Origin: Streptomyces toyocaensis
Lineage (GTDB): Bacteria > Actinomycetota > Actinomycetes > Streptomycetales > Streptomycetaceae
Length of the DNA stretch: 64,000 nt
Assembly (NCBI RefSeq): GCF_000725125.1
Contig: NZ_JFCB01000001.1
Span: 186,001 to 250,000, forward strand
Reading direction: 5' to 3'
The notes under the pieces are model-generated. The model was not told the origin of the DNA. It ran no database searches and saw only the letters and a list, made by a program, of their open reading frames with translations. Position 1 is the first letter of the stretch, and the number at the start of each line of letters is the position of its first letter. Of this stretch, positions 53,620 through 62,657 are shown piece by piece. A program made the translations under genes and the position numbers.

Positions 53620-53650
53620 GCGCCGGCGGGCCGAGCGGGCCCGCCGGCGC
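53620..53650. terminator. Terminator hairpin after the secreted-protein gene
   Basis: A perfect 13-bp stem (53620-53632 with 53638-53650) and a 5-nt loop. Beyond it, the gap up to 53938 must hold the promoter of the polysaccharide operon; it becomes A/T-richer near 53795-53822, but no clean promoter hexamers can be named. Confidence 0.78.
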
Positions 53651-53938
53651 CGCGTCCGGGCCCGCCACCTGCTCCGGTGTTCCGCACGGCCCCGCCGTTC
53701 ACAGCCGGCCCGACGGTGCCGACCGGTCACTTCCGGTCCGCGGGTGTCCTGATCGGCACCCGCGTCTTTCCGTCAGGTTCCGCGACACGCTCACGAATTG
53801 CACACAAGCGCATCACCATATGAGGCGACGGATGTGTCGACGACCGGCTTCTGAGGGGGACGCCGGCGCGACGCAAGGGGGTGCGTCGGCTCCATCGGAG
53901 CGGTGTTCACCCCTGCCCGCGGGAGGGGACTTCACCGC

Positions 53939-56071
53939 ATGAAGCGGATCACACGCACCGCCGCGCTCACGGCGGGCGCGCTCATCGCCGCCCTCGGCCT
54001 GCCGAGCACGGCGGCCCACGCCGACGACCTCGCGCCCCGCGTCGATCTGCGCGTCCTGGTGGTGAGCGACGGCGGCCCGGCCGTCGACGCCGTCGCGGCC
54101 GAACTTCAGACCGCCGGTACGCCGTACACGGAGGTCGACCTGACCCGGTCCGACCGCCCCGCCGTCGACGCGGCGTTCCTGGCCGACACGGTGGACGGCC
54201 GGCCACGCGCCAAGTACCAGGCGGTGGTCCTGCCGAACGACAACCCGTTCCCGGCCGGCTCCCCCGAGATGGCGGCCCTCGCCGCCTACGAGCGGACCTA
54301 CGACATCCCGCAGGTCGACGCCTACACCTACGCGCGTCCGGAGGCCGGCCTGCAGTACCCCGTGTACGGCGGCTACGCCGGCAGCCTCGACGGGGCGCGG
54401 GCCGAGGTGACCGCCGCCGGCCGGTCCGGCCCCTTCGGCTACCTGGACGGCGTCGTGCCCTTCGAGGACAACTCCGCCGACGTGGGCGAGAGTTACGCCT
54501 ACCTGTCGGCGCCCGTGGCCGGCGCGGACTTCACCCCGTACGTCGAGGCCACGATCCCGGGGCGAACCGCCCGGGGATCGCTGGTGGGGGAGTACCGGCA
54601 CGACGGGCGGCGCGAACTCGTCGTCACCTTCGTGTACAACCGCCACCAGCAGCAGTTCAGGCTGCTGGCCCGCGGCATCGTGGACTGGATGACCGGCGGC
54701 ACGCACCTGGGCGCCTCCCGCAACTACTTCGCCGTGCACGTCGACGACGTCTTCGCCGCCGACGACCGCTGGGACACGGAGCTGAACTGCACGCCGGGCG
54801 ACGTCGACTGCCCCGACGGCGAGGGCACGCCCGACCCGATCCGCATGACGCCCGCCGACGTCGACCACGCCACCACATGGCAGGACGAACGCGACTTCAC
54901 CCTCGACCTCGCCTACAACGGGGCCGGCAGCGTCGACCAGCGCGAGGACAACGGCGGCGCCGACGCCCTGGCGGACCGGCTGATCGCCGAACGCGCCCGC
55001 TTCCGCTGGGTCAACCACACCTACACGCACGCCTTCCTCGGCTGCGAACAGGACACCACGGTGGTGCCCTGGCGCTGCGCCACGCACCCCGACGGCAGCA
55101 CCCGGTGGGTCTCCCGCACCGCCATCTCCGACGAGATCGCCACCAACCGGGTGTGGGGGCGGACCGCCGGGCTGCCCCTGCACGACGACGAACTGGTCAC
55201 CGGCGAACACTCGGGGCTCAAGGTGCTGCCGCAGCAGCCCGCCGACAACCCGAACCTGGCACCCGCGCTCGCCGACAACGACATCGCCTGGCTCGCCTCG
55301 GACAACTCCCGTGACCCCGTGCAGCGTCGGGTCGGTCCGGCCACCACCGTCTCCCGCTATCCCATGAACGTCTTCTACAACGCCGGGCGCGCCGCCGAGC
55401 AGGTCGACGAGTACAACTGGATCTACACCAGCCGCGCCCAGGGCGGCAGCGGCATCTGTGAGGACAACCCGGCCACCACGACGTGCCTGCCGGCTCCGCT
55501 GGACACCGCGACCGGATACACCGCGCACATCGTTCCGGTGGAGACCCGGATCGCACTGGGACACGTCCTCGCCAACGATCCCAGGCCGCACTTCATCCAC
55601 CAGTCCAACCTGGCCGAGGACCGCATCGCCTACCCCGTCCTGGACGGCGTCCTCGACGACTACGAGGAGCTGTTCGCCGGGAACACCCCCGTGGTCAACC
55701 TGCGGATGAAGGACATCGGACGCGAGCTCCAGCGCCGCGCGGCCTGGACCGCGGCCCTGGAGGGCGGCCAGGTCACCGCCCACCGCATCGGCGGCACGGT
55801 CACCGTCGAGGCGCCGGACACCACGGCCGTCACCGTCACCGTGCCCACCGGCACCACCCTCGCGGGCGAGGCGTTCGGCGAGGCGTACGCGGGCCGCGCG
55901 TCCGGCTGGACGCCCTCGGCGGGCCAGGCGCTGACCTTCACACTGCCGCAGTCCCACGCGACCGGTTCCGGCACCGTCGGCGACGGACCGCTCCCGGCCA
56001 CGCCGCCGGCCCCCGGCACCAGGGTCCCCGCCGGCGTGCGCGACCACGTCCCACCCGCCCCGCGCGGCTGA
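53939..56071 (+). CDS. Secreted PelA-like polysaccharide deacetylase
   Basis: A 710-residue exported protein with a signal peptide (1 to about 29, AHA). Residues 35-130 look like the reductase/Rossmann-like part of PelA. The deacetylase part has metal-site candidates HVDD (about 274-277) and NHTYTH. A beta-rich C-terminus follows, ending in a proline-rich tail. The glycoside-hydrolase domain that opens P. aeruginosa PelA is absent. It should partly deacetylate a GalNAc- or GlcNAc-type polymer outside the cell. ATG 53939 follows GGGAGGGGA. Confidence 0.72.
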   Translation: MKRITRTAALTAGALIAALGLPSTAAHADDLAPRVDLRVLVVSDGGPAVDAVAAELQTAGTPYTEVDLTRSDRPAVDAAFLADTVDGRPRAKYQAVVLPNDNPFPAGSPEMAALAAYERTYDIPQVDAYTYARPEAGLQYPVYGGYAGSLDGARAEVTAAGRSGPFGYLDGVVPFEDNSADVGESYAYLSAPVAGADFTPYVEATIPGRTARGSLVGEYRHDGRRELVVTFVYNRHQQQFRLLARGIVDWMTGGTHLGASRNYFAVHVDDVFAADDRWDTELNCTPGDVDCPDGEGTPDPIRMTPADVDHATTWQDERDFTLDLAYNGAGSVDQREDNGGADALADRLIAERARFRWVNHTYTHAFLGCEQDTTVVPWRCATHPDGSTRWVSRTAISDEIATNRVWGRTAGLPLHDDELVTGEHSGLKVLPQQPADNPNLAPALADNDIAWLASDNSRDPVQRRVGPATTVSRYPMNVFYNAGRAAEQVDEYNWIYTSRAQGGSGICEDNPATTTCLPAPLDTATGYTAHIVPVETRIALGHVLANDPRPHFIHQSNLAEDRIAYPVLDGVLDDYEELFAGNTPVVNLRMKDIGRELQRRAAWTAALEGGQVTAHRIGGTVTVEAPDTTAVTVTVPTGTTLAGEAFGEAYAGRASGWTPSAGQALTFTLPQSHATGSGTVGDGPLPATPPAPGTRVPAGVRDHVPPAPRG

Positions 56072-56156
56072 GCGGCGCACCGACCCGCGGTCCCGGCCGT
56101 CGACCCCCGGCCGGGACCGGCACGACCCTCCCCATATTCCGGCCGTGGAGCACCCC

Positions 56157-57746
56157 ATGCACGTTCACCACGGCGCGCGGCGCTCCCGCGCGGCGCGCGT
56201 CACCCTGCTCACCGAAGGCACCTACCCGCACAGCCACGGCGGTGTGAGCGTCTGGTGCGACCAACTGGTCCGCGGCATGCCCGACATCGGCTTCGACGTG
56301 CTCGCCGTCACCGGCACCGGCCGCGAGCCGGTCGTCTGGGACCTGCCGGCCCAGGTCGCGCGGGTCACGTCCGTCCCGATGTGGGGAGCCCCGCCGGAGG
56401 GCCGCCCGCCCCGGGGGCGCCGGCGCGACCGGCTCTCCGGCGCCTACGAGCAGTTCCTGACGGCACTGCTCGACCCGTGCGCGGAGAGCGGCTTCGCCCC
56501 GGCCCTGTACACGATGGCGCGGGCCGCCGTCGACGGCGTACTGAGCCCGTTCCTGCGCGGCGACCGCGCGATCGCCGTACTGACCGCCGTGTGGAACCGC
56601 CGGGGCCTCGCGGTCCGCGAGGCCCGGCCCACCCTGCACGACGCGGTGACCGCCACCGGGCTGCTCGAGCACGCCCTGCGCCCGCTGGCCGCCCCGCTCC
56701 CCGAGGACGGGGTCGCCCACGCGGTCAGCGGAGGCGTCGCCGCGCTCCCCGGGCTGGCCGCCCTGGAACGGCACGGCGTCCCCCTGCTGCTCACCGAGCA
56801 CGGCGTCTACCTCCGCGAGCGCTACCTCGGATACCGCACCGCCCCCTACCGCTGGCCGGTCAAGGCGGTCGTCCTGGGCTTCTTCCGGCTGCTGGCCGAG
56901 GAGAGCTACCGCAGGGCCGCCCTGATCACACCCGGCAACCGCTACAACCGGTTGTGGGAGGAGGAGGGAGGCGCTGACCCGCGATCCATCCGCACCGTCT
57001 ACAACGGGGTGGACCCGCAGGCCTTCCCGCCCGCCGGGCCCGAGCCCGAGCAGCCGACCCTGAGCTGGGCCGGCCGCGTCGACCCGATCAAGGACCTGGA
57101 AACCCTCATCCGGGCCGTCGCCCTGGTCAGGGCGGAGCGCCCCGACGTACGGCTGCGCCTCTTCGGCGGGACGCCGCGCGGCGGGGAGGCCTACCGCGAG
57201 CGGTGCGAGCAACTGGCCGCCGGCCTCGGCCACGGGGACGCCGTGACCTTCGAGGGCCGCGTCGACGACATCAAGGACGCCTACGCCGCCGGCAGCGTCG
57301 TGATGCTGTCCAGCATCAGCGAGGGCTTCCCCTTCACCCTGATCGAGGCCATGTCCTGCGGCCGGGCGACGGTGTCCACCGATGTCGGCGGGGTACGCGA
57401 GGCCGTCGGGGACACCGGGCTGGTCGTGCCGCCGCGGGACCCGGCCGCCATGGCCGCCGCCGCGCTGGAACTGCTCGGCGACCCCGGCCGGCGCAGGGCC
57501 ATGGGAGAGGCCGCCCGGCTCCGCGTCATCGAACAGTTCACCCTGCGCCGCACCGTCGACACCTTCCGCGCCATCTACCTCGAACTCGCCGGCTCCCGGC
57601 GGCAGCCGCCCGTGACCACGGCACGGCCCCGCGCGGCCGCCCACGCGCGGCCACCGGGCAGGACCGCCGCCACGGCCGTACCGCCCGGGGACGGGTGGTC
57701 CACGCGTCCCACGGCACCCACCGCGACCCGGAGCGTGGCCCTGTGA
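56157..57746 (+). CDS. PelF-like GT4 glycosyltransferase
   Basis: A 529-residue cytosolic glycosyltransferase. The N-terminal segment VTLLTEGTYPHSHGGVSVWCDQL is typical of PelF (DUF3492), and the GT4 donor site has the E-x7-E pattern in SEGFPFTLIEAMSCGR. ATG 56157 has GGAG six bases upstream. PelF polymerises UDP-GalNAc in characterised systems. The last ~55 residues are low-complexity. GTGA overlaps the next gene. Confidence 0.85.
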   Translation: MHVHHGARRSRAARVTLLTEGTYPHSHGGVSVWCDQLVRGMPDIGFDVLAVTGTGREPVVWDLPAQVARVTSVPMWGAPPEGRPPRGRRRDRLSGAYEQFLTALLDPCAESGFAPALYTMARAAVDGVLSPFLRGDRAIAVLTAVWNRRGLAVREARPTLHDAVTATGLLEHALRPLAAPLPEDGVAHAVSGGVAALPGLAALERHGVPLLLTEHGVYLRERYLGYRTAPYRWPVKAVVLGFFRLLAEESYRRAALITPGNRYNRLWEEEGGADPRSIRTVYNGVDPQAFPPAGPEPEQPTLSWAGRVDPIKDLETLIRAVALVRAERPDVRLRLFGGTPRGGEAYRERCEQLAAGLGHGDAVTFEGRVDDIKDAYAAGSVVMLSSISEGFPFTLIEAMSCGRATVSTDVGGVREAVGDTGLVVPPRDPAAMAAAALELLGDPGRRRAMGEAARLRVIEQFTLRRTVDTFRAIYLELAGSRRQPPVTTARPRAAAHARPPGRTAATAVPPGDGWSTRPTAPTATRSVAL

Positions 57747-59158
57747 GCGGGCCCATGGCCCTGGAACCCGGCGGGGCCGAACAGGACACCCTCGCGCTCC
57801 GGCTGGCCGCGAGCGCCGCACGGCTGCCGCCGCACCGCCCCGCCGACGACCCCACCCTGGTCGTACGGCCGGCGCCGCCCGCGCCCGACCGGGCGGAGGT
57901 GGACCGGCTGGCCGCCGCCATGGCCGACCGCGTCGGCCCCGCCGTCCACCCCTACGAGGTGGCCGCGCTGCTGGAGTCGGAAGGACTCACCGCGGACGCC
58001 GTCCGTCACCGGTACGGCCACCCGAACCTGTTCTCCCTCGCCTCCGCCCTCTACGAACGCGTCCCCCGCGTCCATCCCGAGCCCCCGCCCGCGCCCGACC
58101 CCTGGCGCCCCGACACCGTGCGCTGCCTGCTGCGCGGGGCGCTGTTCGCCCTGCCGGGCCTCGCCCACCTGCTCGCCGCGCCGCTGTGGCAGGCCGCACG
58201 GCACGCCCCCGCCCTCGTCGCGTCCGCCGTCGTCTCGTGGGCCTGGGGCCAGGCGCTGGGACACCGCGCCCACCTGCGGCTGGCGACCGGACGCCGTGAG
58301 GCGGGCCGCACGCTGCTCGGCGGAGGGGCCCTCGGCGCGGCCCTGGCCACGGCCACCGCCGCCGTCGTGACCGGCGACGGGGCGGCCGTCCCGATCGCCG
58401 CCGGACAGTCCCTGTACCTCGCCGCCGCGGGGGTGCTCCTCGTGCTGGCCCGGGAGCTGCTGCTGCTCGCCGCCCTCACCCCGCTCGTCGCCGCTGCCGC
58501 GGTGCTGCCCTGGGCCGAGCCCGGCCCCGTGCCGCGCGCGGCAGCGCCCCTGCTCGCGCTGGCGGCCACGCTCGCCGCCACCGGCTGGGCGCTGCGGGAG
58601 GCGAGGGGCGCGCCGCCCGCCACCGGCGGTGCGCGCCCGCCACGGCTGTCGGCCTCCCTGCCCTACGGGCTGTTCGGCCTGGCGGCGGCGGTGCTGGTGC
58701 TCCTGGAAGGGCTGCGGCACCCGTACGCCGTGATCGCGCTGACCGTGAGCATGGGACCGGCCGAGTGGCTGCTCTACCGCTACCGGGGCTGGTCGGTCGC
58801 AGCGCTGCGGACGACCGCGACACCCGCCGCCTTCCTCCTGCGCTCGGCCGGACTCCTCGCCCTCTGTCTGGCCGCCTACCTCCTGCCGCTGACGCCCGCC
58901 GCGCTCCTCACCGGATCCGACCCGGCCGCCCTGCTGCTCCTCGCCGCGACGCTCTGGACGGCGCTGCTGCTCCAGGCGTTCGGCGTGGCCTGGCCCTCCG
59001 CCCTGATCTGCCTGGCCGCCGCGGGCTGCGCCGCGGTCGTCACCCTGTTGCGCCTGCCACCCGGGCAGGCCGCCCTGCCCGTGTGCTGCGGCGCGGCGGC
59101 CCTGTGCCTGTCGGTGTGCGCACTGCGGCTGCTCGGCCGGCCGTCCGTGCACGCCTGA
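57743..59158 (+). CDS. Polytopic membrane protein, PelG position
   Basis: A 471-residue protein with a ~115-residue soluble N-terminus (partly helical, conserved HPYEVAALLESEG) and 11-12 membrane segments after it. It follows the PelF-like gene by overlap, the place occupied by PelG in pel operons, and could form the export channel with it. The sequence itself is Ala/Leu-rich and does not show a recognisable PelG start, so the assignment is by position only. Confidence 0.65.
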   Translation: MSGPMALEPGGAEQDTLALRLAASAARLPPHRPADDPTLVVRPAPPAPDRAEVDRLAAAMADRVGPAVHPYEVAALLESEGLTADAVRHRYGHPNLFSLASALYERVPRVHPEPPPAPDPWRPDTVRCLLRGALFALPGLAHLLAAPLWQAARHAPALVASAVVSWAWGQALGHRAHLRLATGRREAGRTLLGGGALGAALATATAAVVTGDGAAVPIAAGQSLYLAAAGVLLVLARELLLLAALTPLVAAAAVLPWAEPGPVPRAAAPLLALAATLAATGWALREARGAPPATGGARPPRLSASLPYGLFGLAAAVLVLLEGLRHPYAVIALTVSMGPAEWLLYRYRGWSVAALRTTATPAAFLLRSAGLLALCLAAYLLPLTPAALLTGSDPAALLLLAATLWTALLLQAFGVAWPSALICLAAAGCAAVVTLLRLPPGQAALPVCCGAAALCLSVCALRLLGRPSVHA

Positions 59159-59286
59159 CCGGCCCACGCACCGCCGCGCACACGGCACCACCGGCACCAC
59201 TGAGCACCACCGCACCGAGCAGGACCGCGAGACCACCGCACCGTCGCACGGCGACCGCCGCCCGACTCACCGGAAGGACCACCGAG

Positions 59287-60288
59287 TTGACCTCCGCACC
59301 GCTCGCCGCCGTCACCGGGGCCGAAGGCTTCATCGGCTCCCACCTCACCGAGGCCCTCGTCGCCTCCGGGCACCGCGTCCGGGCCATGGCCCAGTACAAC
59401 TCCTTCTCCTCCTACGGATGGCTGGAGACCCTGTCACCGGACGTCCTGGACCAGGTGGAGATCGTCCTCGGCGACGTCCGGGACCCCGGCTCCGTGCGCG
59501 GGCTGCTCGACGGTGCCGACTGCGCCTACCACCTGGCCGCGCTCATCGCGATCCCGTACTCCTACCGGGCACCGCACAGCTACGTGGACACCAACGTGAC
59601 CGGCACCCTCAACGTGCTGGAGGCCGTACGTCAGCTGGGAACGCCCCGTCTGGTGCACACCTCGACCAGCGAGACCTACGGCACCGCCCGCACCGTGCCC
59701 ATCACCGAGGACCACCCCATCAACACCCAGTCCCCGTACGCCGCCTCGAAGGCCGGCGGGGACCGGCTGGCCGACAGCTACCACGCCAGCTTCGACACCC
59801 CGGTGGTGACGCTGCGGCCGTTCAACACCTTCGGGCCGCGGCAGTCGATGCGCGCGGTGATCCCGACCGTCATCGGGCAGGTCGCGGCGGGGGAGCGCAC
59901 CATCACCCTCGGTGACCTGCGGCCCACGCGGGACTTCACCTACGTCGGGGACACGGCGCGGGCGTTCCTCGCCGTCGGCACCGCGCCCGCCGACCGGGTC
60001 GTGGGCCGCACCTTCAACGCCGGCACCGGGGGGGAGATCTCGGTCGGCGACCTCGTCGCGCTGATCGGCAAGGTGATGGACACCGCCCTCGACGTACGCG
60101 CGGACACCGCGCGCCTGCGGCCCGCCGGCTCCGAGGTGATGCGGCTGGTCGCCGACGCCTCACGGCTCACCGCCGCCACCGGGTGGCAGCCCGTGCACAC
60201 GCTGGAGGAGGGACTCGCCCGGACCGTGACGTTCTTCCGCGACCCGGCCAACCTGGCCCGCTACAAGACCGGCATCTACAACATCTGA
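59287..60288 (+). CDS. NAD-dependent sugar-nucleotide dehydratase/epimerase, LegB-like
   Basis: A 333-residue extended SDR with TGAEGFIGSH (Rossmann loop), a STSETYG segment, and Tyr-x3-Lys (YAASKAGGD). The Gln-Tyr-Asn-Ser-Phe stretch after the second strand resembles UDP-GlcNAc 4,6-dehydratases of the LegB type and close epimerases. The start is TTG 59287 with GGAAGGA eight bases upstream; no in-frame ATG is near. It should supply a modified UDP-aminosugar to the polymer. Confidence 0.85.
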   Translation: MTSAPLAAVTGAEGFIGSHLTEALVASGHRVRAMAQYNSFSSYGWLETLSPDVLDQVEIVLGDVRDPGSVRGLLDGADCAYHLAALIAIPYSYRAPHSYVDTNVTGTLNVLEAVRQLGTPRLVHTSTSETYGTARTVPITEDHPINTQSPYAASKAGGDRLADSYHASFDTPVVTLRPFNTFGPRQSMRAVIPTVIGQVAAGERTITLGDLRPTRDFTYVGDTARAFLAVGTAPADRVVGRTFNAGTGGEISVGDLVALIGKVMDTALDVRADTARLRPAGSEVMRLVADASRLTAATGWQPVHTLEEGLARTVTFFRDPANLARYKTGIYNI

Positions 60289-60341
60289 CCCGTCGTCCGG
60301 CACGTCCCCGGGGACCACGAAGCATGTGAAGGAGAAGGCCC

Positions 60342-61055
60342 ATGCACGCAGTGATACTGGCAGGAGGCAAGGGCGTCCGGCTGCGGCCCTACACCACGGC
60401 GCTCCCCAAGCCGCTCGTCCCCATCGGCGACCAGCACGCCATCCTGGAGATCGTGCTGCGCCAGCTCGCCGCGGCCGGCTTCACCCACTGCACCATCGCC
60501 ATCGGCCACCTCGGTGAGATCATCCGGGCCTACGTCGGCGACGGCTCCCAGTGGGGCATGGACATCGACTACGCCACGGAGGAGAGCCCGCTGGGCACGA
60601 TGGGCCCCCTGCTCACGCTGCGCGAGCGACTGCCCGAGAACTTCCTGGTGATGAACGGCGACGTCCTGACCGACCTGGACTACGCCGACGTCCTGAACCG
60701 GCACACCCGCTCCGGTGCCCCGCTGACCATCGCGACGTACGCCCGTACGGTGCACATCGACTTCGGCGTGCTGACCACGCGGCAGGGCGAGGTGGTCGCC
60801 TTCACCGAGAAGCCGAGCATGGACTACCGCGTCTCCATGGGCGTCTACGGGCTGTCCCGCTCCACCCTCGAGGGCTACACACCCGGTCTCCCACTGGGCT
60901 TCGACGAACTCGTGCTGGATCTCCTCGCCGGGGGACGTCCGCCGCACGCCTACGAGTTCGACGGGTACTGGCTGGACATCGGGCGCCCGGACGACTACGA
61001 CCGGGCGAACGCGGAGTTCACCAGCCGCAGGTCCCTGCTGCTCAAGGGGGCCTGA
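60342..61055 (+). CDS. Sugar-1-phosphate nucleotidyltransferase
   Basis: A 237-residue NDP-sugar pyrophosphorylase with LAGGKGVRLRPYT (6-18), PLVPIGD, and MNGDV for metal binding. ATG 60342 follows GAAGGAGAAG. It forms the nucleotide sugar used by the operon. No C-terminal acyltransferase domain is present, so it resembles RmlA/GlmU-N-type proteins. Confidence 0.9.
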   Translation: MHAVILAGGKGVRLRPYTTALPKPLVPIGDQHAILEIVLRQLAAAGFTHCTIAIGHLGEIIRAYVGDGSQWGMDIDYATEESPLGTMGPLLTLRERLPENFLVMNGDVLTDLDYADVLNRHTRSGAPLTIATYARTVHIDFGVLTTRQGEVVAFTEKPSMDYRVSMGVYGLSRSTLEGYTPGLPLGFDELVLDLLAGGRPPHAYEFDGYWLDIGRPDDYDRANAEFTSRRSLLLKGA

Positions 61056-61062
61056 GCCGAGC

Positions 61063-61986
61063 ATGCGCATTCTCGTCCTGGGCCGCACCGGCTACCTGGG
61101 CCGTCACGTCGTCGCCCACTTGCGGGGCCTGCCGGACGCGACGGTGACCGCCGCCGGCCGGGCGGCCGGCGGCGGCCCGCGCCTCGACCTGGCCTGCGAC
61201 CCGCCCGAACGGCTGGCCAAGACCCTTGCGGAGGCGGCGCCCGACGCGGTCGTCAACTGCGCGGGCGCGACCGGCGGCGACGCGGTCACCCTGGCCGAGG
61301 TCAACGCCCGGGGCCCCGCCGCCCTGTGTGCCGCGCTGCGGCAGGCCGCGCCCCGGGCGCGCCTGGTGCACCTGGGCTCGGCCGCCGAGTACGGCCCCGG
61401 GGAGCAGGGCACCCGGGCGACGGAGTCGGCGGCCACCCGGCCGCTCGGGCCGTACGGCGCGACCAAACTCGCGGGCACGGCGGCGGTGTCCGCCTCCGGC
61501 CTGGACGCGGTGGTGCTGCGGGTGGGCAATCCGGTGGGGCCGGGGGCCCCGCCCACCGGGCTGCCCGGCCGGGTCGCCGCCCTGCTGCGCGACGCCGGCC
61601 CCGGACCCGACGCGGTGCTGCGCCTCGGGGACCTCTCCGCGTACCGCGACTTCGTCGACGTACGCGATGTCGCCCGCGCGGTGGTGCTCGCCGTCACGGC
61701 GCCCGGGCCCCTGCCGCCCGTCCTCAACATCGGCGGAGGCCGGGCGGTCCAGGTGCGCGACCTGGTGCACCGGCTGGCCCGCCGGGCCGGCTTCGGCGGA
61801 CGGATCGAGGAGGACACCGGCGGGTCGGCCCGCTCGGCCGCGGTGTCGTGGCAATGCTCCGACATCACGGCGGCGGCCGGGGCGCTGGGCTGGCGCCCGG
61901 CGTACTGTCTTGAGGAGTCGCTGGCCGCGCTGTGGGGGGACGGCGGCGGGGACACCCCCGGCCCGGAAGGCGGCCGTGCTCCGTGA
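61063..61986 (+). CDS. NAD-dependent epimerase/dehydratase
   Basis: A 307-residue SDR-type epimerase with LGRTGYLGRH (Rossmann loop), a GSAAEYG segment, and YGATK as Tyr-x3-Lys. It starts 7 bases after the preceding stop at ATG 61063. It may interconvert C4 epimers of a UDP-aminosugar, though the substrate cannot be fixed. GTGA overlaps the Sph3-like gene. Confidence 0.87.
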   Translation: MRILVLGRTGYLGRHVVAHLRGLPDATVTAAGRAAGGGPRLDLACDPPERLAKTLAEAAPDAVVNCAGATGGDAVTLAEVNARGPAALCAALRQAAPRARLVHLGSAAEYGPGEQGTRATESAATRPLGPYGATKLAGTAAVSASGLDAVVLRVGNPVGPGAPPTGLPGRVAALLRDAGPGPDAVLRLGDLSAYRDFVDVRDVARAVVLAVTAPGPLPPVLNIGGGRAVQVRDLVHRLARRAGFGGRIEEDTGGSARSAAVSWQCSDITAAAGALGWRPAYCLEESLAALWGDGGGDTPGPEGGRAP

Positions 61987-62657
61987 GCCTGCTGATTCCC
62001 CTGTACGTGCACCCGGCCGAGGACCCGGGTGCCTGGCACCGGCTCGTCACGGCCGCCGCCCGGACCCACGCCGTCGTGCTCAACCCGGCCGACGGCCCCG
62101 GGGCCGGACCGGAGCGGGCCTACGTGGCGGCCGCGGAGGCGCTGCGGGCGGCCGGCGCCCGGCTGCTCGGCTACGTCGACACCGCCTACGGGGCCCGTGC
62201 CCCGGCCGAGATCGTCGCCGACGCGCGCCGGCACCGGGAGTGGTACGCGGCCGACGGCTGCTTCCTGGACCGGGTGACGGCGGGGTCCGACGCCCTGCCG
62301 GGCTGCCGGAGACTGGTCCGTTCCCTCCGCCGGTCGGGCGCGGGGACCGTCGTGCTCAACCCGGGCGTGGAGCCGGCGCCCGGCTACCTCCGCATCGCCG
62401 ACCTGACCGTGACGTTCGAGGGTCACTGGTCCACCTACGTCTCCGCGTTCAGCCGTTCCTCCCGGACGGAACGGCATCCGCCCGAACGGCTCTGCCATCT
62501 CGTCTACGGGGTGCCCGAGGCCCTCGTACCGCTGGCGGTGCGCACCGCGCGGGACCGCGGCGCGGGGGTGTGCGGTCCCGTGACCGGCGAACTTCCCAAC
62601 CCCTGGGCCGCGTTGACGCCGGCCCTGACCGAGACCGCCCCCGAGGGACCGGAATGA
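61983..62657 (+). CDS. Spherulation-specific family 4 (Sph3/GH135-like) protein without signal peptide
   Basis: A 224-residue TIM-barrel-like protein. Features typical of the family include SLLIPLYVHP at the start, LLGYVDTAYGAR, and the acidic AADGCFLDRV segment that corresponds to the catalytic Asp region. Family members cleave galactosaminogalactan. No signal peptide or lipobox is present, so it is either cytosolic or exported by other means. It overlaps the genes on both sides by four bases. Confidence 0.82.
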   Translation: MSLLIPLYVHPAEDPGAWHRLVTAAARTHAVVLNPADGPGAGPERAYVAAAEALRAAGARLLGYVDTAYGARAPAEIVADARRHREWYAADGCFLDRVTAGSDALPGCRRLVRSLRRSGAGTVVLNPGVEPAPGYLRIADLTVTFEGHWSTYVSAFSRSSRTERHPPERLCHLVYGVPEALVPLAVRTARDRGAGVCGPVTGELPNPWAALTPALTETAPEGPE

